NCBI GenBank assembly: GCA_003991915.1
Contig: RQTK01000143.1
Span: 652,709-716,708 of the forward strand
From: Elysia chlorotica
Taxonomy: Eukaryota; Mollusca; Gastropoda; Plakobranchidae
Direction: 5' to 3'
Length of the DNA stretch: 64,000 nt
The notes below the pieces were generated by a model, which had not been told where the DNA came from, did no database searches, and saw nothing but the letters and a program-made list of their open reading frames with translations. The stretch's first letter is position 1; each line of letters opens with the position of its first letter. Below, one piece after another: positions 33,097 through 47,299 of the stretch. A program made the translations under genes and the position numbers.

Positions 33097-34638
33097 TTCT
33101 AAACAAGAAAATATTGTTACAAACAATACTGAATTCGAAGAAAAAATTATATGAAATTTACTTGTAGTTGAACACGGACTGAAAACATAGATTGACTCTA
33201 AGAGCCACCAAAATGAACAAATAGGACATAGGAAGAGAGATGGGGATGGGTTGGGGAGAGAAAGATGGGTAGGGGAGAGAAAGAGGGTGTAATAGCGCAG
33301 GTACTACCCTTGACGATTGGGAGGGCTCTGCACGTAATAGGCTTTTGTCCTCTACCTCCGCAGCTGATTTTACGTCAAGAACGCTTCACTATATTAAACA
33401 AACTTCGATATAACTGCACTTCATGGTACTTATAAGAATAACAGCGGTCTATTAATATATATACTAGTCTTTAACCATTATTGTAGAAGGTTAAGACAAT
33501 ATGGAAAAAAAAAGTTACTTGGCCACAAAAGTTTAAGATCTTGAACGGTTAATTTTAGAAAGCATAGTGCTTAAAATACACCCAAATCTGTACTACGATA
33601 CTACATGTGTGTATTAGTACCCGTATGTTTTTAAAACATTCTTGAGAAGCAAACACTATACATTTTTTTGGTAAAGAAATCTAGATTTGCCGGGAAACAT
33701 ATATAGTTCGTTCTATTTCTCGCTATTAGATGGTTAATTTGTATACATTTGGTTTGTTTCAACAGATAAAGAGACGACCCGAGCATACAAACAAAATTTG
33801 AAAAATAGAACCTTTTGAAGCACAAAAATTGTTTTCATATAAAATTACACACTGTATAATGTTTTAATTTAAGGAGCGCGGCACACATAAAAGTAATTCG
33901 ACACTTAAAAAAAGATTCATCTCAACACCATCTGACTAAGGTTCGATTAAACATTATCGACAAAGACAAAGAAATTGAAAAGTTTAATTTTGCACACACA
34001 CAATATAAATATATATATATTAGTAATACTTATTTGGAGAAAAAAAAGAAATATATAATAATACATGTTTACCTTTTCGACGTTCTTTCCTTGTGTATTT
34101 TTCCTCGACGGCGGAACAATGTCTTCACGGAGTCGATTTCTTTTCACCGTTTCTTATGCACCAAAAGCGTTCTTTATCGCGTTATCGGGGTACAAAATGA
34201 AGTCCGCAATTGTTAAATTATTTTTAATTTTGAATATATCAAACCTTAACTTAAATTGAAGTTTGTTTTTGTTGTTTTTTTTTATTCCGCCATCAGATAG
34301 AGTTTTATCCTATTACTTATCATTATTTTCTTTTTACGCTAACAACATGTGGACAAGTAAAGGTCTTGGCTGTTTATGCTAACCCAGTACTGTGGTACTG
34401 TGTATTTTTTTGAACCTGTGTCGAACATGGGTATCACGCGAGTGTTGCCTGGAGCGCTATAGTGAAGGCCTATAACTATAAGATTGTAAAGATCATAATC
34501 AGACTGTCCTTCGGTGGTGACATTGCCGTTAACGTACAGGACGCCTAGCGATGGAGTAAAAGGTACACGAGTCTGCTATGACATTGGTAGGGAAAGTGAT
34601 ACGGTCGTAACTGCTACCTCTATAGGCTACAACTATTT

Positions 34639-34790
<152 letters not shown>

Positions 34791-34892
34791 GATGCATTGT
34801 GTATTACTACTTATATTGCAGCTGCCACTATTTCTAGTTCTACTGATATCACTGATATTTGAACTACCGGTACTATAAATGTATCACCATCA

Positions 34893-34896
34893 CCAT

Positions 34897-34969
<73 letters not shown>

Positions 34970-34972
34970 GCT
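34893..34972. repeat. (TAC)n microsatellite, second array
   Basis: About 26 units, 100 bases from the first array and with similar edges (ctgctact, ctgctgctgatg), suggesting one split array. Confidence 0.97.
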
Positions 34973-35799
34973 ACTGTTATTACTGCTGCTGATGTATTAC
35001 ATTGTATTACATGTAGTGTACATACAATAAGTTCAAATTTGAATGCGCCAGTATAAAAAGTAAAGGGAAAAATATTTATATGTATAATATATAAAATATT
35101 ATTGTCTTATCTTGCTAGTAGTAGTAAAAATTGGAAACATTCATAATACATGTATTGTTTCTAAAGAAAGGCAATGATCAAATAAAAAAAGGGGATAGGC
35201 TAAAGAATGAGAATGACACGCTGGGCGAGGCCAGAAATTGCGGCATGCACACATGAACTCTCGATTTCTAATACAGTTATAGATTTTAACTGCCTCAACT
35301 AGTAAGACCTAACTTAGATCTCGACTCTCCTTGATTTGTGAGAATCTCTGTGTCTGAGTACTTGTCTCTTTTTCTGTCTCGGGATGTTTCTATCGTTTTT
35401 TCATTAAATAATAGACCTACTACTACTAGTACTACTGTACTACACATTCTGACACCTTTTTGTTCCGTACACTGAATTTTCAATCTCGTTTCATCCATTA
35501 TTTTAAACTATGCTTAATTGATTCATATTTAAACCACTACAATACTGCAACAGTAATACTAATAGTACTAATACAGTATATTCTTCTCGATTGATATTTT
35601 CTAACCCAATCCTCCACTCAATTCGTTCTCACCCCCTCGTCCATTTAAAAAAAAATATTTTGACCTCAAAAACAATTTCCAAATAATTAAACTTTTATAA
35701 AGCTATTTCCCAGTGATAAACTGAAAAAAAAATATGGGGATCTTTCTCTTTACCCTCTCCCTCTTCTTTTCATTACATGTATACATATCTCGATTGGGT

Positions 35800-36005
35800 A
35801 CTTTCTGCAACGTTTTAGTCATGAGACTTAAGTTATAATTGTATTATTCAAGTTTATCACAAAACACATGTACTTTTCAGCGAAAGAACATAAACAATTA
35901 TAATTTTTTTTGTAGTTTGCATTGGCTTCTTTTATATTAAAGGCTAAAATTATACCACACCTTTTAGCAACTTTTGCCACTTTCAATCACAGCTTTATGG
36001 GTAAA
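35800..36005 (+). repeat. Dispersed repeat, copy B
   Basis: Same orientation and block order as 22500-22765: tgcaacgttttagtcatgag, acttaagttataattgtatt, and gcaacttttgccactttcaa near 35970. Confidence 0.55.
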
Positions 36006-36882
36006 CAGATCAATCTCATTTCTCCCTGCTCCACTCTCTCATCTTTTCACTCCTAACTTTTCCAATCTCTCGTCTGTATCTCTAGCTTTCTTTCCTCCTC
36101 CGCTATCTCCTTTTCTTCACCATCGCATCAATACACATGTATCCTCAAACTCTCTTTTCAATCAACCCCTCTGTCTTTCTCTCCCCCTCCACAGACTAGG
36201 ATCATGGGTCCATTGGACACTGCACACAGTGTGTTAGGAGTACACGTGTATTTTGCTCTTTCCCAATAACAAGGCCCATCAGACCAACAAGTGCCTGGAA
36301 TTCGCTTTAAATGAACCCCTTGGGCACAGCCTGAAAGTTTATTTTATCCCAAAGTTATATTAAACAGTGACTGTAAAGAGATACAAAGTGAACTGGTGTC
36401 TGGGAATAGATTATAATAAAACCATAGGTTATCTTTAACAGGGCTTGTCTTTAGCGGATTCTACAGTAAATAATAAGTAATCGAAATCTAAACAATGTCA
36501 AACATTTACATGCGTTTAAGAAATTTTCATATACAAAATGTATATCAGTTACATTTATGCATCGCGCAAATGACAAAAGACACACTTCAAGTTACCAAGG
36601 CATCACATAGTTATTGTTTGGTGTCTTTTTTATTCTCGATTATCCATGCTTATCATTCAATCCAAGTTCTAATGAATAACAGAACCTGGCATTAGTGGCA
36701 ATTAGAAAAACAAACAATGTGTTAGCAACAAATTGTTTGGAAAGAGCAATAGTGTACATCATCATACTGACACATAGGACAAAAGGCCTATACTTAGTGT
36801 ATTGTATGCATCATGTGAAATTACAGGAATGTCTGGTGTAATATTTTTCCCCACTGCAGCTCATTATAATAGTAATAGTAAT

Positions 36883-37860
36883 ACAGTTGAACTAGAATAC
36901 AACAAACTTGGATTCAAAGAACACCCTACATTCAACGAACACATAAAAATTCCCGGTTTTTCTTCTTTGTCTTTATTAAGCTAGTTTTGATCTAAACTTT
37001 ACATGATCAAATGATAAGGAAAGAAAACAAATACACATGAATGACAATGATGAATAAAAAGAAATGAACTTTTAGCAACAATATGTTATTTATTCCTGGT
37101 AATACTGAGACTGGATTTATTTGAAATTATGACAAGAACTGCAAATTCTTGTGAGTAGAAGCTAAAAAAATCTCTTTTAAATTCACATGAATGTCTTTGA
37201 AAATTAACTTTCAAAGATGTCTGAATTGCTAAGAGAATAAATTAAGAAATATTACCACTTACAACAAAGATCAATTAAATTGTCAATAGTACATGAAAAC
37301 AAGGGCCTTTAGATTATCCTCTGGTCTCTCAAAGAGCGTCTACGGTCTGAAAAGACCAGAGTGTATAATGAGAAACTTCACTGAGCATCAGCTGAATTCA
37401 CAAGAGCATAAATATACTTTTGTGCACACATCGACGAGTAAGGCAACTCATCTGTCTTGCTGTTCCAGAATACAGTGAGATGTATCGGCAACCACCCAGA
37501 CACTTTGACCGCTTGTGGTCCCCCACATGGCTTCAAATAACTTTGCATCAAACTACAGCATTGAAAATAGACGAGCTGAGTTTGTGGTGTGCTGTAATTT
37601 GTACCCAAATTTTGGTAAATCTTTATCTTGATTCAATTCATACTTCATTTAATTGAGGTTGGGGAAGAAATATTCAGGGTCTTTCTTCTCTATAACAATT
37701 ATTGTAATTAAATTTGAGTTTTACGATGATCGAAAGGCTTCACTCAAAAAGTTTTGCTTAATACGGTAAAATAAGGCACCACAAAACTACAGTACACTTC
37801 GGACTCAACGAACTAGCTCGTTTATTTTCAATAGTTTGTTGAATGCAAGATTTGTTGAAG
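36883..37860 (+). repeat. Diverged repeat related to the SPC25-upstream duplication
   Basis: The left part (gttgaactagaatacaacaa, tttttcttctttgtctttat) aligns with 44915-45010 and 46150-46240. The right part, inverted (37785-37850: acgaactagctcgtttattt, caatagtttgttgaatgcaa), matches 45312-45380 and 46590-46660 on the opposite strand. It may be a DNA-transposon relic. No transposase was recognised. Confidence 0.4.
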
Positions 37861-37869
37861 CCATATGTG

Positions 37870-39170
37870 GCTTTCTAGTGCGTCCATAGACCTACATTAC
37901 ATGATTGAACATAGATGGTGTTTAGCCGGTGTCACATTCAACATCTACCTACACTTTCCCTTTAACTCTTCTTTCCTGAAGTTCTACACTAACGCACGTC
38001 TGATCCAACATTATTGCTGGCAGCTTTCTCTTTGATCATGCTTGCTGGTTGTCCGTCTACTGCCACTCCTTTCCCCCCAACCTCGCTGCTTATCAATTTT
38101 CATTCTTTTACGGTACAACTACAATATATATAGTATACATGTACTACTATTATTACTACATGACGTCACCCATGGCTTATTAGACAAGTGTTTTTCTTTA
38201 AGGAAGAGCCGACATATCTTTGGTGGTCTAATTTTAAACTAGATTTAGTGTCTGGTATGCAAGTCTTTGCAACTTTGTTAGCCTGTCTACACTTCTGGAT
38301 TGTTGGATACGAGGATAGATATTAAATGAGTTCTTTAGACCAAAGTTAGCTTAATAAAGACAAAGAAGAAGAATTATCGGTTGAGTCCAAGTTCATTGTA
38401 TGCATGTACTACTGCATTGTCAAACATTTTTAAACAAGAGGTCGTGCAATAATGAGTAGTAATAAGTCGACTCATACTGAGACATTTTTTGTATACACAT
38501 ACAATCATACAAAATTATGTCCTTTCATTCAGTCAATCTGTTTTGAAAGTATAACTTTCAGAGATGCTATCTGGATCATTGATTGTTTTTTTTTTACTGA
38601 ACTTTTTCACACAGAGCGGCATAGCATATTGAATAAAAAAATATATAAAAAAAACATTACACCTTGATAGACCCCTACTAAACCAGGATGCTAACTTCTT
38701 TTTTCTGAAAATCTGTAAAACTTTTATGCTTTATCAAGATATCACACTGAATCACAAGACACTTGATATACATTGTAATTTACTAAATTCTGACCTGAAA
38801 ACTCTTTTTTTTTTACTGAAAAATTGTAAATTGACGAAAAATGTGCATCACTCCACAAAGATTCTCTACTGCATTTATTATTACTATTATTACTTTTTTT
38901 AAACACTTTTTAAAATGAAATGCATGCTGTACAAAACAAAATAAAGTGTTGGAAGAATGTTTGCTATTTTAATTCATAAAGGGGTGTAAAACTGGTAACA
39001 TATGAGTATATTCTACAGCCACAAAAATCTGCACAATTTTAACTTAGATCATTCCTTTCAAAACAAATTTTTCAAACAGTCAGAGAAAATATGTATACGA
39101 ACACTTATCGTTCACAAATATAACAATGATTTGATTACTATGAGTTTTCACGTCCATACACAATGAGCAT
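37870..39170. other. Intergenic, nothing recognised
   Basis: AT-rich sequence downstream of SPC25 with no conserved frame or repeat identified. Confidence 0.4.
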
Positions 39171-39182
39171 TGCACCCAAACA

Positions 39183-39188
39183 TTTATT
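39183..39188 (-). terminator. Poly(A) signal of SPC25
   Basis: TTTATT on the plus strand reads AATAAA on the minus strand, about 70 bases past the SPC25 stop codon. Confidence 0.5.
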
Positions 39189-39257
39189 ATTTACAAAATT
39201 ATAATACAAAATGTTACATGTTCAAAATATTCATTTCATCAAGCATCTTCACTCGTT

Positions 39258-42200
39258 CTATCCATCCACCAACTGTTTGAACCTTTTCCTGACAGAGTGG
39301 ACAAACTCGCCAAGGTCGTTGGTTGAGTTTAGCGTGCTGATTAGAGCGTCCATGTCTTTGATTGGTGGCTGGCAGTCTCCCACTGGAAATTAAACCAATA
39401 TGATTTTACTCGTTATTATTATTATTATTCAGACTTTATTTTAGCTTATAAATACTTACATCGAAATTGAAAAAAAAAAAAACTCAATAATCAAAGAAAA
39501 GATTTGTATAGGTTAAGAAGTTCAGACAAGTCACAATGCTGTCTAAATCAATCTTCAAGGGACATGACTAAAATAGTGACTTGTACAAAAATTGAGTTTT
39601 GAGCCCTTCATATAAAAAGAAGTTCATGAAAAGACGTGAAAAAAAAAAGTTATATCAAAATCAAGAACCATTGGTTTATGCATAATCCCATGGACCCATG
39701 TATTTTATTCATTTAGAATAATATGAAAAAATCTCAGCGTTATCAAAAATTACTACATGTATTCTAATTTCTTTTTGGAGCAGTCATTCTTCCAAGGCCA
39801 ATTTGATTAGTCTTTTGCCGAGAACATTACATTCAAAGAGAAAAGAAAAAATAGACATGTAAACTGATCAACAAACTGCAAGTTATGAAAGGTTACCTTT
39901 TCTTAATGTTCAAATGAAAATAAGAGTTCTTTTTTTTTTATCATTGTAATTTTACTTTAAAAAATTTAGTTCACTTCCAGTTGTGTCAACCACAATTTTA
40001 CAATAATGTTTTCATGATACATGTAATGATGTATTTAAAAAAATTGAATTAACGTACATATAGTGGATACAATTGATTCGCTTTCTTGTTTGTTTTTCAA
40101 AGATTTAGACAGAGATTGTCTAAAAAAAGGATTGGCGGATTATACAATTGGCTTGGGATTTCAGCTATGAATCAGAAGTAATGATAATATGGCCAAAAGG
40201 GATCATGGAGATATAGCATCTTATTGGTTTAAAAAATGTTAATTTATTGGTGAGGTGGGGGTGGGGGCTTTAATTTCTTCACAGAAATGACTGATAAAAT
40301 GTGAAAATATCGAAATCTGAAATTTTTGTAAGTGTTTCATTCTTATTTTTCCTTATTTTCATTTTTTAACTTTATTCATGAACGCTATCAAATAAAAAAT
40401 CACAAATGTTTTCCAGGAAACAATAATAGGAGACGACTATGTCCCTCATGAACACTAGGGCACCCTCTCTTGTCTGTGGTTCTTCACTTTCAGTGAATAA
40501 ACCGATTTTTTATATTTACTTTTTTGTCTAGAATCAATCCAAGTATAAAACATAGAAATCACAGTATCTGTTCTAGCGCTGATCACCCACACTATATGTC
40601 CCAGCAGGTTGACGGCATATGGTGTTGGAAGTTAAGACTGTATGTTTCACAATCTGAACAGACCCACACAGTGCAGACGTTGAATACATAAGATTACGGT
40701 ATTGACGGCCTTGACGCCCAGTGATTCCAGGTGATAATGCAATGTTTTGCCCATATCTAGTTCGAGCTAAGAGAACGAGCAGACGGGTACATGAATACAG
40801 ACATTCGTTATACATTGGGAATAACAAGACTTAGAAAATGACTAAACCGTTGTCATTCTCGCCCGGTCTAGACTCATGAGACTAGATTTAGATCCACGGT
40901 AGTTTTCTTGCTGTTAGTAAGCAAACTGTGCATGAAACAAATTTGACACACATCAGTCCGTACAAAACTAAACTAAACAAAAATAATAAAAATGTGTCTT
41001 ATTTATGGTAATGGCTGTCAAAGGTGAAATTCATAAAAAAAACATGCGGCTTCAATGCTCAAAGCGGGACAAAACACCTTTTTTTTATATCGTGGGTGGG
41101 CCAAAGTATTAAAAAAATGAGACTGTTCCAACGATTGGCAATACTGTGTATCCAAAACTTTCTTTTATTGATTATCAATAACAAAACAAAATTTACAGAA
41201 GTCTACTAACCCACATATCTTCTCTTCTCGTCCAATTTGAATATGAAAAAGAAAATGGAGTTTGGTTTGGCAGGATCTATCTGCGTGAAAACCACTTGCA
41301 GCCAGCCGCCTGGTGGGGAGAAAAAAATATAACAAGATTGTATAAAAAAAATGTGATATGCAAATATTTCAAACTTTTCACATTATTACATTATAGATTT
41401 ACAACAAAGCTTTTGGGTTTTGTTTTTTTTTTCAACTAGCTCATGGTCATAAAGAATTCTATCGCTACCGAACTAATTTGATCTTCAAATGAACCTTACC
41501 TCGGATTTTATGTATTTCTGTAGCCATATACTTTTTGAAGAGTGCCTCTTCCGCCTCCAGCTGTTTGGCTTTTTCTTCAGAAGATCCTTGGGCAGGATCT
41601 GCATGTATTTAGAGAGAAAATGGGGCGAAATAAGGATTAGTCCGACTAGTCAACTCCATGTAGGAAAAAGTGCTTTCTTGGAATATTTATCATAGTCAAA
41701 TTTAGACAATGTTGTACACACCAGTTGTAAAACAGTCTAATTATAAAAAGATAAATCAGCAAAGACTTATAGGACATTGAAGTTTATGTTTTAAATTAAT
41801 AATGCTAATACTTAAGCCTCTCTAAAGAAAAGAAATAGCAAATAGATAATATGAATAGTTCAAAGACAAATAGTAGTGGGGTAAACATGTTTAAAAAATT
41901 TTAACTATAGTTTAATTCAGCAATTATGCATTGAGAATGAGAGGTTACATTGTTCTATTAAAACTTTAATTCCAACAAATACAACATTGACCCAAACCTT
42001 TCTTCAGAATTGCCTGCTCTTTCTGCAGGTGATCAAGCTCGTCTTGTAGCAGCGCAATCAACCTTTTCTCTGCATCTATTTTTACTTGAAGCAACTCCGC
42101 GTCACACTGCCTCTCTTTCAGACACTGCTGGTTGGTCATGGTGGCTGGAGGGAAAGAAACATCCAAAATATTAACACAGTGTACTACCACACACAAAAAC

Positions 42201-43891
42201 TTTAGGTATTTTCAATGCATATCATTTACTTAATTTTATCTGAGTGATAGTATTACATTGATAATACACTACTAATAGGAATTGAAAGTTTGAAATTCAT
42301 TAGAAGCATGTGTACTCTGCAACTAACATTATACAAAAAAATGTAAATTTTGTTGCGACTTTTTTTCACACTGTATATTATAAACATGGACATTTTTAGG
42401 AAATTTGAAAATAATATCACACTTCTCAGTTATGATGGTGGCCCTAGACAACAACAATTAAAACTGAAATGACATGTTTTAAGACTAGACTGAGTTCTGA
42501 CCATTTTATTTGCTGCTACGCCCTGAATTATCAAGGACACCAAGACAAATGTTGCTTAATCGCTAAATAAAAACCTATGTTACCAGAAAAAAATTATAAC
42601 AAATACTTAGAAATACCCTAAAAAATTTACCTTTTTGGCACTGTTTCTTTTGATTCTCACATTCTGATTCAAACTTCTGAATATTTTCTGCAAGAAAACA
42701 TTTTTAAAATTTGAGCATTTTAAGCTACAGGTAGTGCATACCTAAAACGGGACCATTGCTAGAGCAGGACATTTTAAGAATCCCTGTTTTTTCTACTATG
42801 TAAAGTCTATTACTTCTGCTTGGGTTTAACAGGACATAGAAATGAGTGAATTTGGAGTCAGGAGCGAACTTTGGTTCCAAAATAACAGCCATTGAATCCG
42901 TATAGCATTGTACTGGGCCAGCCAGGAACCTGACAAAACAGTCTAGACCCTTGGCTATGTTGAGACAAGGGATACGAAAATGTTTTGTGATACAGTGTCT
43001 AAACTGTAATCATGCTGATACAGTGGGGAAGGGCTGGTCAACAGTCATGTGGTCAAAGATATGACGATGGAATTGAGCGTCCCTCTGATGAATGAGGTGC
43101 AACTGACAACAGGGGGAGGGAGGGGGAGAGAAGAGCCTATTTCAAGGCTCATGGTAATTTTATTTTAAAAGGGAGGTATTAAGTGGTAGAAATTGTTTTT
43201 CTCAGTAGTTTCCTTGACATGACTATAGCGGGAGCTTACTTACAAGTTACAACAGGAATTTTCTTCTGGAACAAAACGCCCTGCTGTAGTCACATTTTAC
43301 TGTATTTGAAAGAATCGAATATAAATTCCTCTTTTTTACCACAGTTCACTACTTTCCTATGCACTGCTCCAAAATAAAATCCCTTTACTTATGCACAAGG
43401 CCTACATACCCCAGTGACTTAACTGGTCAGGAGGTCAAACAGTACCACTACCAGTCCACATGCACTGCATATTATAGAACAGGTTGCAAAACCTGATTAT
43501 TAGAACTACACATGTGTAGAAATATTAATTTATAATTATGTCTCCTTATATCTGTGCAGACAGCCAGCATGTCAAATCACTGGCACTAAAATGTATTTTA
43601 AAAGCAAGAACTTAAAATTAAAATAAAAAATGAAAAAAATAAATTGAAAGTAAATTTCAATTTAACGCCATAGTATAGGATCTGACAAGTGATATGTTTC
43701 TGGTTCTGTGATAAGCAACAATGAAATTAAAGGAAAAACAAAACTGAATGTATACCACCTTCAAGTCACTTACTCTGATACAGGTCAGATTGTTCTTTCT
43801 TTCTTGAATCACCAATAATAAGGGGGAACTCGGACAGGATCTTTCTTATCTTGCCCTGTGACTGATGAAGCCTGGATGATAATTCCTCCAT
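39258..43891 (-). CDS. SPC25: SPC25 kinetochore protein (complete, 6 coding exons, 214 aa)
   Basis: Exons in transcript order: 43891-43774, 42687-42631, 42144-41998, 41598-41500, 41309-41211, 39382-39258 (stop TAG). Lengths sum to 645 nt with agreeing phases. SPC25 pairs with SPC24 in the NDC80 complex, which couples kinetochores to spindle microtubules. Residues about 35-135 are charged and heptad-like (QKFESECENQKKQCQ, AEKRLIALLQDELDHLQKEQ), as expected for the coiled-coil rod. The C-terminal globular domain is recognisable: GGWLQVVFTQIDPAKPNS resembles the vertebrate KLQFIFTNIDPKNPES block, and STNDLGEFVHSVRKRFKQL matches the family C-terminal helix. The start ATG sits in the first coding exon, 16 nt after an acceptor (exon start 43907), so a 5' UTR exon lies further upstream. 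The donor at 41997 is GTTTGG, weak but in phase. Confidence 0.92.
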
Positions 43892-44576
43892 TGTTTGAAG
43901 TCAATCTCTGGAAAGATGCATTTTTGGTTTTAAGCAAACAGAAATACACTTGTGTTATAAAAATCATTACTTTAAAAGCTGTATATATATTGATCCTAAT
44001 GTTCAAGAAAAGTTGTATGAAAATGCAAGACAGGCGCCTTACAGATTTTTAATTGTCCCCATGTCTGAACAATAACTAGATCATTTAGTGAGATCGACAG
44101 ATCAGTACATTGTCTAGAATCTATTTGTGGAAGTAGGTTTTGATCCCTACTTGTTGGTCCTAATAAAATACTAAATGTGACCAGCTGAGAAAGAAGTCAG
44201 AACGGGGAATCCCATTACAAGGTGTCTCTGTGAGGCAGCATGTATGTAAAATAATTAAATTGTCTGATGCTAGTCTTGAGGACGTATTACTGGGACCGTA
44301 AAACTGAAAAACTTGAATATAGATTCTCAAAAGTGCTCTAGATCTACCACTTTTAAAAGCCAGCTCGCCCAGCAGATGCGCGTTTTTCAATAAAGTTATT
44401 TTTCTTGAAATTAAGTTCCTAGGGGATTCTAAACAGATTTCCTTACACTTTTCTTTATAAAACAGTGGGGGGAATCGGTGCAACACAGTTGTGGCTGTAC
44501 TCAGTGTAGGCCTACTGTCAAATTCGTCGTTTGTTATTGTCCAAACAGTAGGGAAAGACTCCAAGTTGTTGTTTCG

Positions 44577-44680
44577 ATTTGAAATTTAAGCGAAACAAAC
44601 CCGCTTTGAATAATGGGTGTTATCGATAATGGTTGTAATTGCTTAAATAATTTCAAATGCGGCGAAGCAAGCTTACCCAT
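44577..44680 (-). promoter_or_regulatory. Possible SPC25 promoter region (copied at 45945-46012)
   Basis: The segment upstream of the SPC25 5' UTR acceptor carries several TTTGAA/TTCAAA motifs and GC-containing boxes: atttgaaatttaagcgaaac, cccgctttgaa, and tttcaaatgcggcgaagc. TTTGAA is the core of the CHR element used by the DREAM/B-MYB complexes at mitotic genes. Position is suggestive only; no start site is visible. Confidence 0.2.
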
Positions 44681-45600
44681 AATTATGTACGTAACGTACA
44701 TTTATATTTTCGACACACATTGTCAATGATTTTTCTTCCAGGGTAATCACTTTCTGTTGCCGTTTGCCTGACCTTTTAACGATCGATGGTAATTAATTAG
44801 ACCTCTCTTAGACAGTCAGCTCAGTTCACGAGTAGGATTATAGCAACATACGAATTAGACACGGGTGATGCAAACAGAAACGGTACTGTAGTGTAAATGA
44901 AACCATACATCTGTAACTTGAACCCAACGAAGTCGTACTCAAAGAGCATCCAGCGTTCGGCGATTAGAAAAAAAAACATCGTCTTTTTCTCCTTCTTTGT
45001 CTTTAGTAAGTTATAGAAAGTATCATTGGTACAACCAGCTTGTCTCGTACCCACACGGATTCAACTTTGCAAGCTCACAGAGTCATAGTGTTACCAGACA
45101 CTTCACAAAGCTTAAATTAGGCCGCAAAATATCTAATCTATCGTCAAAGGTTTAGGGGGGGGGGGGTGTCAGTCGACGAACGGCCGCCTAGCATGAACAT
45201 AATAGGGAGAGAAAGAGTTTGGATAGGAGGTTGGGAGGTATGATTGGCTCAACACCGACAATGCAGCGTAAGTACAATCATGTAATGTAGCTAACTGAGA
45301 CACACATGGCATAAACGAATCTTGCATCCAACAAACTACTGAAAATAAACGAACTCACCGGTTGCGTCTGAGGTGTAGCCTACACCATGAATGTGTAAGT
45401 GAAATGAGAGCATTAAATGTGAATAACAAGTTTGATACACAAACAAGTCCACGTTCTTTTTTTTTATCTCTGTATACTATTTCCCGTCTATGATAATGAA
45501 TCCCTCGTCTATCAAATTCCCTTAAACGATACGAACTAAAATATGCCTTTTCTGTAACAGAGTGTCACATCAATAGCGTTCCAACTCCTCCCCACCTCAC

Positions 45601-45796
45601 AGTAGCCCTAGTGTAGAATGTCGGCTTACGACGCAGAAGGTCCATGGTTCGAGTCCTGGTGATTTCGCCCCATAGGCCCTATTGGTTGAGTCGGTGTCAG
45701 TTTATGTGACCGGCTGAGACAGAAGTCGTGGTATCCCCGCCCTGTTTCGTGTGTAGCAGCACATAAAGTTGTCAGACGTCAGTATAGCCATAATAG
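45601..45796 (+). repeat. tRNA-SINE copy in duplication unit 1
   Basis: agtagccctagtgtagaatg (head), ggttcgagtcc (good B box), ggttgagtcggtgtcagttt, gaccggctgagacagaagtc, ccccgccctgtttcgtgtgt, ataaagttgtcagacgtcag. Confidence 0.85.
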
Positions 45797-46879
45797 GCAA
45801 CAGATTTCCTTACAGTTACACTTTTCTATATGAAACAGTAAGGGGAATCGGAGATACACAGTTGTGGCTGTACTCAGTGTAGGCCTACTGTCAAATTCGT
45901 CGTTTGTTATTGTCCAAACACTCCAAGTTGTCGTTTCGATTTGAAATTTAAGCGAAACAAGCCCGCTTTGAACAACGGGTGTTATCGATAGTTTCAAATG
46001 CGGCGAAGCAAGCCGATTGTTGGTAATTAATTAGACCTCTCTTAGACAGCCAGCTCAGTTCACGAGTAGGATTATAGCAACAAACGAATTAGACACGGGT
46101 GATGCAAACAGAAACGGTACTGTAAATGAAACCATACATCTGTAACTTGAACCCAACGAAGTCGTAATCAAAGAGCATCCAGCATTCGGCGATTAGAAAT
46201 AAAAACATCGTCTTTTTCTCCTTCTTTGTCTTTAGTAAGTTACAGAAAGTATCATTGGTACAACCAGCTTGTCTCGTACCCACACTGATTCAACTTTGCA
46301 AGCTCACACAGTCATAGTGTTACCAGACACTTCACAAAGCTTAAATTAGGCCGCAAAATAATTATCTACTCTATCGTCAAAGGTTTGGGAGGGGGGGGGT
46401 GTCAGTCGACGAAAGGCCGCCTAGCATGAACATGATAGGGGAAAAGAGGTGCCATATTGTTTAACCTGGGATATGGGGGGGGGGAGAGAGAAAGAGTTTG
46501 GATAGGAGGTTGGGAGGTATTATTGGCTCAACACCGACAATGCAGCGTAAGTGCAATCATGTAATGTAGCTAACTGAGACACACATGGCATAAACGAATC
46601 TTGCATCCAACAAACTACTGAAAATAAACGAACTCACCGGTTGCGTCTGAGGTGTAGCCTACACCATGAATGTGTAAGTGAAATGAGAGCATTAAATGTG
46701 AATAACAAGTTTGATACACAAACAAGTCCACGTTTTTTTTTCTCTGTATACCTATACTTTTCCCGTCTATGATAATGAATCCCTCGTCTATCAAATTCCC
46801 TTAAACGATACGAACTAAAATATGCCTTTTCTGTAACAGAGTGTCACATCAATAGCGTTCCAACTCCTCCCCACCTCAC

Positions 46880-47125
46880 AGTAGCCCTAGTGTAGAATGT
46901 CGGCTTACGACGCAGAAGGTCCATGGTTCGAGTCCTGGTGATTTCGCCCCATAGGCCCTATTGGTTGAGTCGGTGTCAGTTTATGTGACCGGCTGAGACA
47001 GAAGTCGTGGTATCCCTGCCCTGTTTCGTGTGTAGCAGCACATAAAGTTGTCAGACGTCAGTATAGCCATAATAGGCATATAGCCTATATATGGTTGACG
47101 TTGGACGTTATACCAACTCAACTAC
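46880..47125 (+). repeat. tRNA-SINE copy in duplication unit 2, with intact 3' end
   Basis: Same as the copy at 45601, but continuing through tagcctatatatggttgacg to ttggacgttataccaactca and actac. This shows the CAACT-type tail missing from unit 1, so the duplication junction cut through the SINE. Confidence 0.85.
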
Positions 47126-47198
47126 AACTCATCTCCACCTATTTGTCCTTGATAGCATTACCCCACCTTTTTTCTCTCTCAGTCTCACTACCCATTTG

Positions 47199-47202
<4 letters not shown>

Positions 47203-47278
<76 letters not shown>

Positions 47279-47280
47279 CC
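47203..47280. repeat. (TCTA)n microsatellite
   Basis: About 19 TCTA units next to the SINE tail. Confidence 0.97.
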
Positions 47281-47299
47281 TACAGATCACAGGAGGGTA

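Larger units (their letters stand above)
44430..47081. repeat. ~1.3-kb tandem segmental duplication upstream of SPC25
   Basis: Unit 1 is about 44430-45796 and unit 2 about 45798-47081. Both start aacagatttccttaca and end gtcagtatagccataatagg. The offset falls from about 1370 to 1230 and rises to 1279 along the unit, showing several indels (unit 2 lacks the cttacccataattatgtac region; unit 1 lacks about 45 bases near 46440). Each unit contains a cgaagcaagc/ttgaaattt region, a diverged repeat and a SINE at the end. Confidence 0.93.

Noticed and set aside
40573..40827. 84-residue minus-strand open frame in the long last SPC25 intron
   Set aside because: Composition is somewhat coding-like, but no family is recognised and no splice sites tie it to SPC25; it may be an unrecognised repeat.
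44160..44564. 134-residue minus-strand open frame upstream of SPC25
   Set aside because: No recognisable domain; the related frame in the duplicated unit (45779-45997) is truncated and diverged, as expected for non-coding sequence. It may be 5' UTR or promoter.
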